Origin: Pampus argenteus
Taxonomy: Eukaryota > Chordata > Actinopteri > Scombriformes > Stromateidae
NCBI GenBank assembly: GCA_036937835.1
Contig: CM072860.1
Location: 1,027,001-1,091,000 of the forward strand
DNA: 64,000 nt
Direction: 5' to 3'
Shown here: positions 10,534 to 22,300 of the stretch, piece after piece
How positions within the stretch are numbered: the stretch's first letter is position 1
Layout of the letters: each line of letters starts with the position of its first letter
Program-made: the position numbers and the translations under genes
The notes under the pieces: generated by a model
The model's input: only the letters and a program-made list of their open reading frames with translations
The model's database searches: none
What the model was told of the DNA's origin: nothing

Positions 10534-13500
10534 TTATTGATTTACTGATTTACTTTCCCCGTCCAGAACTGTAGTGAGTGAATGAATATCAGCCTGGAGT
10601 GAAACAGTCAGCTCAAACTGAAACCAGTGTATTTTATTAATAAAGTGGAGATAAACCTTCATGTTATCCAGCTGCTGATCCATGTTCTCTGGCTCCTGAT
10701 CCATGTTCTCCAGCTCCAGCAGCTTGTTAAACAGAGAGAGATCAAGAGAAACAAGATTCAGGATGTGATTTTGTTCATGTGAGTGAAGACACTACATAAA
10801 GACACATACATTATAACAGACATAAATATACATAAAGGTTTTCTTCACAATAGAAACATCTCTTGTGTTCCAGACGGTCTTTGTTCTCCAGGTTATTAAT
10901 CATCAGAAAATAAATCTTTAACCAAATTATTGGTACAAACTGGCTCTTTGTCTCATGGACGCTCTGAGCTAAACTCTCCTCTTTTCTCTGCTCCCATGTG
11001 TCCTACTCAATAAATCAGACCACACTGAACTGTGTCTTCACAGCAGTGAGGCGACGACCTGATTCACTCCAGCTTAGTGCCAGCGGCTGCAACACAAAGT
11101 CTGTGACTGACCCCACAAGCTAAAGGAGCCACAAACAGAGCTTTTACATGAAAAGTGAGAAAAGAGGCCACGGTGCACAGGATCAATGATCCTCAGTTAT
11201 CTCTCACATGAACAGGTAGAATATAGAGATATACTGTGAATAGATGCTTGTGGTTGCTTTGTATCAGTCTGGTGTCATTTTCATATATGTATCTGTGACT
11301 GGAAATAAATCTCTTGAGGAAAAGACACAAATATTAACCTGCTTTAACTTCATGTCAAACTCGTCCTGCTTGTTCTGCAGCTTCTTCTCCAGGGTCTCCA
11401 CTTCTTCTTTAACTTGCCACAGCTGCTCAAAGGTGCTGAAAAGCTGGACCGTATCAAAACATGTGACACAACATATTACACAACAACACATATGACAAAA
11501 CAGAAAATAATAAATGAGCACCTGGTTTTTGTTGGATACCAAGTGAGTAAATCAGTTCTACATGTAGTGGAGAGTCTGCAGGTCAGTTCAAGGTTGTCTG
11601 TGTAGTTTTAGAGGTGTTGGTGGTAACATGTGGTTTCCTCTCACTAAATGCTGTAAACAGTCTAAATCTCTCTGATGCTCTTCTGCTCTGATAAAGTTGT
11701 ATCTGTCCATTAATGACCAGCAGATAATCCAGTCTGTCTGACTCAACAACAAACATTATGAATATATGACAATGATGGACTCACTTGGAGTTTTATACAC
11801 TTTTCTATATAAACAAACTTATTACACATAATTCATGATCACTTACCCTTGAGAAAAAGCTTTGGGAGTTTTGTCTTTCCTCCAGCTGTAGAGAGATAAT
11901 GAAACACACAGTAACATATTAAATTAAGTAACTATGTGACACAACACTCACCCATTTAAAATGTGAGACACACAGGTAGATTTTATATGATACATGTTAC
12001 TGAGAGGAAGTAAGTGTAAGAAAGTCATGTTGTATGGATCTATTTAGTCTGCCTCAAACAGCAGACATGATGAAACATTTAAATCAATAAAAGTAATAAA
12101 AAGATAAAAGAACCTCTTTCTTCTTGGTCTCCAGCTTCTTCTTCAGGGTCTCCAGCTCTGAACGGAGCCGCTGCAGCTCATCGTGTTGAGTTTCAACCTG
12201 TAAGGACAGCGAGAAGATTAAGAGAAACTAGATGGTGACATGTTCATGTATTAACATTTAAACCATAATACTACAAACTGACATCTGTGACACAAATAAA
12301 ACTTTCTGGTCTTGACTCAGTCTGGACTTGATCTCTGCTCCATTTGACCTGGTCTCTGAATGACTGTATTTGGTAACTGACCTGTAAATGTGACCTTGTC
12401 TACACTATGGAGGAATAAAGAATGTGACTACAAACTGAAACCAGTGTATTTTATTAATAAAGTGGAGATAAACCTTCATGTCCTCCTCATCCACCTTCTC
12501 CAGCTCCTGCTGGAGCTGCTGTTTATGTCTCTGCTTTATACTGAGACAGATCAAGAGAGACAAGATGCAGGATGTGATTTTGTTCATGTGAGTGAAGACA
12601 CTACATAAAGACACATACATTATAACAGACATAAATATACATAAAGGTTTTCTTCACAATAGAAACATCTCTTGTGTTCCAGACGGTCTTTGTTCTCCAG
12701 GTTATTAATCATCAGAAAATAAATCTTTAACCAAATTATTGGTACAAACTGGCTCTTTGTCTCATGGACGCTCTGAGCTAAACTCTCCTCTTTTCTCTGC
12801 TCCCATGTGTCCTACTCAATAAATCAGACCACACTGAACTGTGTCTTCACAGCAGTGAGGCGACGACCTGATTCACTCCAGCTTAGTGCCAGCGGCTGCA
12901 ACACAAAGTCTGTGACTGACCGCACAAGCTAAAGGAGCCACAAACAGAGCTTTTACATGAAAAGTTAGAAAAGACGCCACGGTGCACAGGATCAATGATC
13001 CTCAGTTATCTCTCACATGAACAGGTAGAATATAGAGATATACTGTGAATAGATGCTTGTGGTTGCTTTGTATCAGTCTGGTGTCATTTTCATATATGTA
13101 TCTGTGACTGGAAATAAATCTCTTGAGGAAAAGACACAAATATTAACCTGATTTAACTTCATGTCAAACTCGTCCTGCTTGGTCTTCACTTCTTCTTTAA
13201 CTTGCCCCAGCTGCTCATTGGTGCTGAAAGCCTGGACCGTATCAAAACATGTGACACATCATATTACACAACAACACATATGACAAAACAGAAAATAATA
13301 AATAAGCACCTGGTTTTTGTTGGATACCAAGTGAGTAAATCAGTTCTACATGTAGTGGAGAGTCTGCAGGTCAGTTCAAGGTTGTCTGTGTAGTTTTAGA
13401 GGTGTTGGTGGTAACATGTGGTTTCCTCTCACTAAATGCTGTAAACAGTCTAAATCTCTCTGATGCTCTTCTGCTCTGATAAAGTTGTATCTGTCCATTA

Positions 13501-16361
13501 ATGACCAGCAGATAATCCAGTCTGTCTGACTCAACAACAAACATTATGAATATATGACAATGATGGACTCACTTGGGGTTTTATACACTTTTCTATATAA
13601 ACAAACTTCAGAATATATTATTACACATAATTCATGATCATTTACCCATGAGAAAAAGCTTTGGGAGTTTTTAATGTCTTTCAGCTGTAGAGAGATAATG
13701 AAAGTAATAAATTTAAACCATAATACTACAAACTGACATCTGTGACACAAATAAAACTTTCTGGTCTTGACTCAGTCTGGACTTGATCTCTGCTCCATTT
13801 GACCTGGTCTCTGAATGACTGTATTTGGTAACTGACCTGTAAATGTGACCTTGTCTACACTATGGAGGAATAAAGAATGTGACTACAAACTGAAACCAGT
13901 GTATTTTATTAATAAAGTGGAGATAAACCTTCATGTTCTCCTGCTTCATGTTCTCCAGCTCCTGCTTCATGTTCTTCACTTTGTTCTCAGCTTCTTTTCT
14001 CCTCTGCTGCTCCTGCTGGAGCTGCTGCTGATCATTAAACTGAGATCAAGAGAAACAAGATTCAGGATGTGATTTTGTTCATGTGAGTGAAGACACTACA
14101 TAAAGACACATACATTATAACAGACATAAATATACATAAAGGTTTTCTTCACAATAGAAACATCTCTTGTGTTCCAGACGGTCTTTGTTCTCCAGGTTAT
14201 TAATCATCAGAAAATAAATCTTTAACTAAATTACTTTCATGCTGAACTTTGACTTCTGCAGTGTTTCATCCTGCCTGCAGTAAATCAAACTTCTCACTTC
14301 ATGTCTTGGTTTTGTCTTTTAGCAGCTATAGACTAGACGACTGCACCGTTCTAATGTAGTTTTAGCATTTTTTTATTTTCTCTTTTTCCTTCTCTTGGTG
14401 TCTCTTTACATCTACTGGAAATGACTCTATTGTGTATTTACTTACACATTTGGTCTCCTTGTTATTTTCTGACACTCGTTGAGTTTTCATGAGTGACTTT
14501 GTCTCTGCTGCTTCTGCAACCTGCATTTCAGTTTCATTACTGTCTCCTCTTTCAGTTCTGTCCATGCAGCTCCTCATTTTCTCTGTGTAAAAATAAAAGC
14601 AGTAGGATAAAATAATAAAAGACTTTTACTTGGATTTTAGGAAGGTATCAGAGTACATGATGAGACATGTGCTATAAATATAATACAAATAAATAAAGCA
14701 CCTGACAGTTTGACTGATAATGAGTAAATGCAATACTACAGAACTCATGAAATACTGACATTGTTGTCAAAGGAAATGCACGTTTCACATCACAATTACC
14801 ATGACAAGATGTAAGAATAATTTGACATTTATAAAGCAAAAAAAGTTCCTTACTCATTATGTTTTGCCTCAACACAAAAAAGACGACTGCAAAAATAAGC
14901 AGGATGCAAACAGCCAAACTAACAGCCGAACTTATACAGATAGAAACAGTAGATTTGAACAGGATCATGAAGAATTCATCTGAAAAAATAAAACAGAGAT
15001 TAACATGACATTCATATAGAAATAACCTTAGCTGTCATCACTATCATAGAAAATGTACATTTCTACCTGAAACAATAATGTGTGTCTCTCTGGTCTGGTT
15101 GATGTGGTTCTGTTGGACTCTACAGGTGAAGTTGTTGCTGTGTTTCTTCTCCACAGTCACTCTGCTGATGACAGTATAGAGGTCATCAGGACCTCTGACT
15201 GTCTCTGTAGGTCCAGCAGAGAGGAGCTTTCTCTCACCGTCCAGCCAGAACACCTCAGGCTCTGGATACCAGCCTTTAGACTCACACTGTAGCACCACTC
15301 TGCTGCTAGATGTGTCAATCCCTGCTAGACTGATGTCAGGTGAGGAGGCAGCACCTGATGAAGAGGATGTAGATGCTTTAATGGCTGAAACCACCTGAAT
15401 TCATCACTGGATGCTACTGTACACCAGACTGTACTATAAAACCATACAGTATGTATCTACTTACCAACAACAAGCTCAACTAAAGATTGATTATTTATCC
15501 ATGGCATGCGGCATTGATAGATTCCCTCATCAGATAGTTTCACTTTAGAGAGTTTCAGTGAAATGTTTCCGTGCTTCAGTTCTTCAGTGATCAGTGATGT
15601 TCTTCCCTTGTAGGACGGATGTCTTGTATTTACGAGGTCCACACCGAAATACCAGATATGGACATATGTGGGGTTCAGGTCAGGTCTTGTCCACTCCACT
15701 GTTTCTTTAGTAACATCCACCGCATGTTTCAGATGACACGGCAGAATGATGTCATCACCAACTGTTGCCACTATTGGCTGAGACGAACCAATTAACTGAT
15801 TCTGACCTGGAATAAAACAAAACTGATTATTAATTATTGCAGTAGGAAGTAGCCGCCAGAAAAATCACATCAACATTTGAAACTAGAATATTTGCATTTC
15901 ATGAATATCATTTTTGTAACCTTCCAAATATTCCAACATATTAAATTCACCTGTGTACCAATAATTATTTATTTCTGTTTCCCACATCTCAAGTTTCCAG
16001 ATGAAGAGCAAAGGTCTAACTATTGATCTATGGTGGCGCTGTTGGCACCACGTTTCAATATACTGAGTACAAACTCAAGGACTTCACCAAATATTTCTTG
16101 TCTGAACCTCACAGCTCATTGGTCATTCAACAAAGCACAGAGTGCTTTATAACTGGCCACAAGTTGGCGCTATTAACACTACATGTCTGCTGTCTAACAA
16201 ATAGATCTGTTATTGGCCCAAAAATGACCTAACTGTGAGATGGAGACTGTATTTGTGTGTGTGTTACCTTTACAAGAGTGTAACAGGAGAAGATGGAAAA
16301 CCAAAGCAGTGAAGAGTCTGAGTGGAGATTTAAGGGACAGTCCGCTCATCTGGTGAAGCAT
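10534..16361 (-). CDS. Butyrophilin/B-G-like receptor with modular coiled-coil tail
   Basis: Type I membrane receptor of 575 residues in the longest model. Exons, 5' to 3': 16361-16268 (signal peptide, FTALVFHLLLLHSC), 15806-15465 (V domain; IILPCHL, VEWTRPD, DEGIYQC), 15384-15067 (butyrophilin-type C domain; CESKGWYPEPEVFW, FTCRVQQ), 14979-14854 (TM, core AVCILLIFAVVFFVL), 14582-14446 (charged linker), then tail exons 14039-13929, 13684-13646, 13231-13148, 12533-12474, 12197-12114, 11885-11847, 11443-11339 and 10722-10534 (stop TAA 10534-10536). Total coding length is a multiple of three. All internal tail exons are phase 0 at both ends and rich in E/K/Q/L heptads (VKEEVETLEKKLQNKQDEFD; SELETLKKKLETKKKE). 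A non-coding first exon probably ends at 16950. The plan resembles chicken B-G antigens; no B30.2 domain was seen. Exon 12533-12474 has an uncertain acceptor, and several donors (gtttat, gttaat, gttctt) are weak. Confidence 0.75.
10615..12431. repeat. Coiled-coil tail repeat unit U1 (1.82 kb)
   Basis: First unit of a direct tandem array starting at the string aaactgaaaccagtg. It contains exons 10657-10722, 11339-11443, 11847-11885 and 12114-12197 of the minus-strand receptor. Introns and exons are nearly identical to U2. About 360 bp (about 11905-12257), including exon 12114-12197, are missing from U2. Confidence 0.85.
12432..13886. repeat. Coiled-coil tail repeat unit U2 (1.45 kb)
   Basis: Second unit, starting at the same string. 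It contains exons 12474-12533, 13148-13231 and 13646-13684. Compared with U1 it lacks one 84-bp exon and has a 21-nt shorter version of the FSTxEQL exon. Confidence 0.85.
13887..14232. repeat. Coiled-coil tail repeat unit U3 (partial)
   Basis: Third, partial unit with exon 13929-14039 (QQQLQQEQQRRKEAENK and a repeated ENMK motif). Homology to U1/U2 ends near 14232, after 'aaatctttaac'. Sequence beyond is unique. Confidence 0.8.
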
Positions 16362-16949
16362 CCTGAAAATGAACCAGTGAGTCAGTGTATGAACGTATGT
16401 TAAAATAACTACTGCAGTCATTACAGAGCAGGGTTAAAGGATCAGTCCATACATTTACATACATTTAGGATTTCACCTCTGTAAAGTTGCATAGTTTGTT
16501 AGTTTTAGATCGATGGACTCACTGTTTCCTTCATTACCACTGATGTAATAACAACTCTTCTACAGTTGTACTTTTATCAATGCAGACAGTTTGATAGAGT
16601 TTTGTGGCTCTCCTATGTAACACTATCTATGTATGATGACATAAATGTGTATTATACTTTCACTTTTAATGCTGACAAGAGAGAATTTAAAAACAACAGT
16701 TCACAGTCAAAACTAACAAGCGTCCTGTTCAAATAATTAAAGCTTGAAATGACATGTTTACAATTACTGTACAATGAAAAATACTTTGTAGGTTACAACA
16801 TTTCCATTGACACATTAAGAGTATAATATGGACTTAATACTAACTTATTAACTATTATTTGTGGTCTGAATGACTCTTTTTTATTGTCCGTAAAGTAAGA
16901 CAGAGTTTTAAAATGGATTTGTTAAAATAAAATTCAGAATATGACGTAC

Positions 16950-17012
16950 CTGCAGCACGATGTGTTGATCGTTTCTTGAGACTTCGATGGTTAAAGTCTG
17001 TAAATCATTAAC
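16950..17012 (-). other. Probable non-coding first exon and promoter of the minus-strand receptor
   Basis: A strong donor (gctgcag|gtacgtc on the minus strand) lies at 16950. The coding exon at 16268-16362 has an acceptor just before its ATG, so an upstream 5' UTR exon is needed. The transcription start is not fixed; the upper boundary is a guess. Confidence 0.45.
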
Positions 17013-17833
17013 AGGTTCCTGACATTGACGTCCTCTGATTTATTACCTGCTGCATTAGATTTACATAACAGCAACAAGCCACCAATACATGAATTAGTAA
17101 AAGACTATTTTCACTATGTTTATATCTGATGTTAACTGAAGTTAAAGTTATCATCAATCTACCAGCTAAACTTTAAACACAGTGTGATGATTCTGGCAGG
17201 TTTCTATCAGTTCAGTTTTATCAGAGTATCATTGAGAGCAGCTGAACTTTGAGCCTGTTTGCAGAGACAACAGCAACATTTATAGCAGTTTAGTTTATAA
17301 GTCAGTAAGTCCAGTTTTTTTTTATAACTGCTGTGATCTTCATGAAGCACAAAGCATTCAGTTCCTGACCCGTTTTACTCCTTTTTTAAATAACCTACAT
17401 GGTCTAAATGTGGAAATTCATGTAAATTCATATAAAGTCCAAGTTCAACATGTGAAATACAACATATATTAACATCTCTTCATCGTACCTGTTGTGTGTC
17501 TTTGCGCGGTCAAATCTTGAGATAAAAGGCAATAAATGCAACTGCTGTACATCTGCAATAAAAGGTGTGTTCACGTCTGCAAGTTCTCCGCCCCGCTAGT
17601 GGACAGCAGGTACATGAAGGAGTACTGCTGCATACTGTGAGAACATATGACAACAATAACTGTATTTATATGGCACATGTTCTCAATGTGTATGTCACGT
17701 TAATGAAAAAGTCAGAACACCAGGACAAAATCAAAAAATATCAGTAAAAAACAGATCAAAGATAAACAAGAACACATAAGAAAAGGACAAAACAGCCATA
17801 AGACATAAAACAAACAAAAACGGTTTGTGTCAC

Positions 17834-17876
<43 letters not shown>

Positions 17877-19200
17877 CCATCATCATCATGTGTTAACCTT
17901 GTTCAGAGTTTCTCTTACCTGGTGTTAGGTGTAGTTTGACATTTGTCCCACAGCGCCACCTTTTGTTAAAAAGGTTACAAAATATCTCCCACACAGTAGT
18001 TTCTATATTGATGTAAACCTTCTCAAATTAAAGAGACTTTAATGTACAATCCATACTTTTATTTATAATCAAATGTTTATCATTAAATATTTAACTGTCT
18101 GAATAGATCCACTGATACAACACATGTTGTGTCTGTTTCTCAACTGATTAAAACATATGTTATATAATGTGGTGTAAATATTTATTTTAAAAGTGATAAA
18201 CAGAAAATATTTTTGTTAATCAGTTAATGGTTAACCATACACAGTTTTGCATTGTCTTATATGATTTTGACATCACATTATCTCTTATAATAGATGTCAG
18301 CTACAACACACAGCTCACAGAAACGTTTGCATTTAAACGTCTACGTAAGTAAAAGTACATTTAATAGAAATATTAAAAGTAAAAGTACTCTGTCTGCTAT
18401 ATTGATATATTTAATAAGTTTAATATATTGCTAACCAGTGTGTAAGCAGTATTTTTCTCTCTGATATGATCCAGTTATGATCTGTTGTAACATGTTGGAG
18501 AACAATCCAGAACAATTAAACAATAGAACCAACATGGAGCTCACTGGTCCTGTGTACTTATCAGTAACATTACTTAAAAAATATGCAAGAAATGTATAAA
18601 ATATGATATTTCTGACTCAAAATGTCAAACTTCAGGCAAAACTCATCACAAATTAAAAAAAAACTGTAGAAAAAACTAATGCATGAATGAATGAATGAAT
18701 GAATGTGTGTCTTAATGAGTGTCTTTTCTCTGTTGTAAAACTTTTGGAGGTCAGCACCACCCGGAAATGACCATATCTGTCAAAAACTCGCATTTATGTT
18801 AAAGTCAGTTGCAGAAAGTGGGAAACTGCACACTTCCAAAAACACAAACAAAACAACAATAAAACATAAGAGCCTGAAGACTTTTCATGTTTGTTGTGGT
18901 TATAATCTTCTTATACATCAGGATACATTACTGCAGAGTTTATTTGTGCAACACCTGTTTCTATTGATTAAGTGTGATACAGTCAACCCGCATTGAGTCT
19001 ATTTTAGCCTCATTATGCTACAGTATGAAATGTGAAGGCAACTGAGATCAAGTGTTTGGTCCAATAAAAGCAGCAAAACCTCCAACTGCGTTCAGGAAAG
19101 CAATATTTTTATATATTTCTAAATACATTTTATAACTGCAGATATGTCAGCGAGCTGAAGTGGGACGATACAACATGATTGTCCCAGCTGCCGTGAATGC
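17013..19200. other. Divergent intergenic region
   Basis: AT-rich spacer between the minus-strand coiled-coil receptor and copy 2 of the plus-strand butyrophilin-like gene. The two genes are head to head, so promoters may lie at both ends. It holds a (GT)n tract at 17835-17873, a (gaat)n run near 18684-18703, and fish-repeat-like 'agtaaaagtac' motifs near 18350-18390. No gene is seen. Confidence 0.5.
17835..17873 (+). repeat. (GT)n microsatellite
   Basis: About 19 gt units in the divergent intergenic region. Confidence 0.95.
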
Positions 19201-19207
19201 ACCACCG

Positions 19208-19215
19208 TGACGTCA
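19208..19215. promoter_or_regulatory. Perfect CRE (TGACGTCA) upstream of butyrophilin-like copy 2
   Basis: The palindromic CREB/ATF octamer lies 182 bp upstream of the start codon at 19397. A (GTTT)n run at 19318-19360 lies between them. Function is inferred from motif and position. Confidence 0.45.
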
Positions 19216-19317
19216 GTGCTCAAACCGAAAGTTAAAATCTTACTGAATGAAGTTCAGTCAACCCGCTGTCTGCTCAGCAGGTTACTCCTGTTTGCAAAGA
19301 CGAAGACTTTGCTCTTT

Positions 19318-19360
19318 TTTGTTTGTTTGTTTGTTTGTTTGTTTGTTTGTTTGTTTGTTT
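19318..19360 (+). repeat. (GTTT)n microsatellite
   Basis: About ten gttt units in the presumed 5' UTR/promoter of butyrophilin-like copy 2. Confidence 0.9.
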
Positions 19361-19396
19361 TTTTAGCAGGACAAATCGGATTTGTATGTGTAGGTG

Positions 19397-22300
19397 ATGT
19401 CCTTTCATCGTCTTGTCCTGGGTGCTGCTCTGCTGTCTTGTTGTACAGGTATGTGTACCTGCAGGAGCTTTAATAATTATCTATGGACTCAGATTATTTA
19501 AATTCAGAGTTGTCAATGTATTGGACTCATCCAATGATGTGTTTACTTTATCTCCTGAAAATGATAATCTATCATCAGTTTAATATATATATGCCAACAG
19601 TTATAAGCCAGTGGTGGAAGATGAGTTTTCATGTGCTGCAATGCCTGACTTGTAAAACAACTGCTGGTTTTCAGCTTAATGTTGTCCAGGTTTTAGTTTC
19701 TGGGTTTCTAGTTGGTTGAGCTTCTTCTCTCTTTCCTAATGAACCATGATCCTGATCTCTTGGAAAAGGAGGGTTGGTGGCATTTTAATGCTCTGACTCA
19801 GAGTCTCTACAGGTGTTTCCTAACCCTGTTAAACAGTTGAGAACTCACCTGTCTGCAGAACATGTGTCATGTAATTCAACCCCAGGTAATGTTTTGGTGT
19901 GTTTTAATGTAGGTGTGTGTCTGTTTGTATCTACCCTGGTTACACGACTCACGCTTCGTACTGATGTCCACAACAATTTTAATCTCTTGGCGAAGTTACA
20001 GAACACAGTGAAAACGTGTACGCCTGCTTAACCAGCAGTAGACAGTCCTCTCGTCTCTTTCTCTCTCTAAAAGTTACGGCGTTACTCAGACAGGAAGTAA
20101 CCTTTCAAAATAATGGTTTCTTAAACATTTCAACAATATAACCAAAGAATGAAATAAACTGTAGGAAGTTTTCCATAAATGTGTATAACATAATAAAGAA
20201 AACACGATCAGAAATAAAATGTGACAATATCACCATAACTACCTTAGTAACTCATAGCAGCATTGCTGGCGTCAGCTACACTGTTACTCTTAATTAGTTT
20301 ATGATGCAAGATTTCTTTCCTGTGCAGAATTTCAGGTTAATGTCTGTCTCCCACTGATCTATTTGTTTGTTTGTTTGTGTTTTCCAGGTGAAACCCGCGT
20401 ACGTGCTCCATCAGAGACGGTCCTGGCCTTTGCTGGTGAAGATGTCGTCTTGCCCTGCAGCTTCAACGTCACTGCCAGGGATGACTTTCCAACAGTCGAG
20501 TGGTCTAAGGAGGGTCTGCAGCCAAACGTCATCTTCCTGTACCGGCATGGCTGCGAGACGTATGAAATGAAGAATCCGGCCTTCGAGTACAGGACGAGCC
20601 TCATCACGAAAGAGCTGAAAAACAGGAACATCTCATTGAGGATCTCCAATGTGCAGCTGTCTGACGGGGGGAAGTATCAGTGCATGAGGCTGTGGAGTAA
20701 CTCTGACACCCGAGACATTACAACACTGGAGCTTGTTGTGGGTACGTCCTGTCAAGTTTGTTTAAATACAGTAAAGGTTTAGTTGCTGAATCATAGTTAC
20801 CTTAAACCTGCCTGTTTCACACATGGAGTAGTGTCCACTAATAACAGTCACGTTCTCCGTCTCCAGAGAGTAGTTCTGTGTAAAGTATTTTAAGAAGGAT
20901 AGATTCATTGTTGGCTTGTCTCTGCACATGAGATTTGTTGACAATAAGAAAAATAGACAGACAAATCCTTTAATGCAGCTCTGCAGGGTTCATGTCAGAG
21001 TTTTGATTGGGACAGATTGGCAATATTAAGGTTTCAGGAGAATCTGTTGTTGTTTAGGTCAGAAACATCTGATCACCAAGCTTACAGTTCTGTTGTGTGT
21101 GCTTCTTTTACCCCATTTGTCTCTTTAATTAAGCAACATTATCTTTGCTCTGTAACCTCTGGAGCTAACAACACAGATAAGGTTGTCACTTTACCAACAT
21201 GGTAGGTGGTGTACCAAAGGTCTGAATGCTTAGTTATTAACTTTTCCTGAAACCTGTTTTCATCTATTTGAGTAATTAATGAAAAACTCTATTTGAATGG
21301 ATGTTTTTAAGTTTGAATTGAATGGGAGGATTCTTGTTTTTATAGGTGCCGTTTCTGAGCCGAAACTCTCGTTCGTTTCATCCGAGGCTGGTGAAGTGAC
21401 TCTTCAGTGTGAGGCGACCTGCTGGCAGCCGGAGCCCCTGATAACGTTTCTGGACGATCAGGGAAACATCATCAGTGCTGAAGACCTACAAAGAGATGAA
21501 AACATCAGTGGATGTTACACTGTGAGAAGGACGGTGACTCTGCAGACTGATACCAACAGGTTCAAATACAGTTCATCAATCACAACTTTGAAAATCTTAT
21601 TTTTAATCTAGCGCCACCGTCGGGTCCAAGCGCATACCTGCTGATCTCATCTTTAAGACACATTTAAGTCTCAAAAAAAAATTGTTTTCAACCGTGCGAC
21701 TTTTACACATTCAAAGATGGATGATCAAAAAACAGACACCGTGTCATGTTCAGTGTGATGATACATGTCCTCATGTTCTAACATTAAATATAAAACACAT
21801 CAGTTCATGTGTGCAGATCATTATTTACATGGTAAAAACTACAGTATAACATGTGGCTTGAATCAGCTATGAGACTCTGATCTGATGTCTTTCCATCACA
21901 GGGTCACCTGCAGAGTTCATCAGCCAAATATCAACCAGACCAGGAACACAGAGATTCTCATACCAGGTAAACTGAAGCTTTAACAACACACCTGTACAAC
22001 CTAGAGTCACATTTACACTCAGCATGCAGCTGCTGTTTGTTGTAGTTTCACTGTAGAGATGAAACAATATATAATATTTAATAAACTGAAGTTATGGGAT
22101 GATTGTTGGCAGCTGTCTTTATATCATCATATTTGTACTTTATGTAGTATTTCTTGATAGTAGTCACATATTAAAATTCTTGAACATTTATTAATATAAA
22201 GACATAATTTATGTAGAATATGCTGGTTATTGCTGCATGTTATAATTCTTCTTACTTCAGTAACTTTCAGGGTGGTAACATCCTGAGATTATTCCTGTTC

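Noticed and set aside
16023..16232. 69-residue plus-strand frame between the leader and V exons of the minus-strand receptor
   Set aside because: Lies in the intron of a well-supported gene and has no domain.
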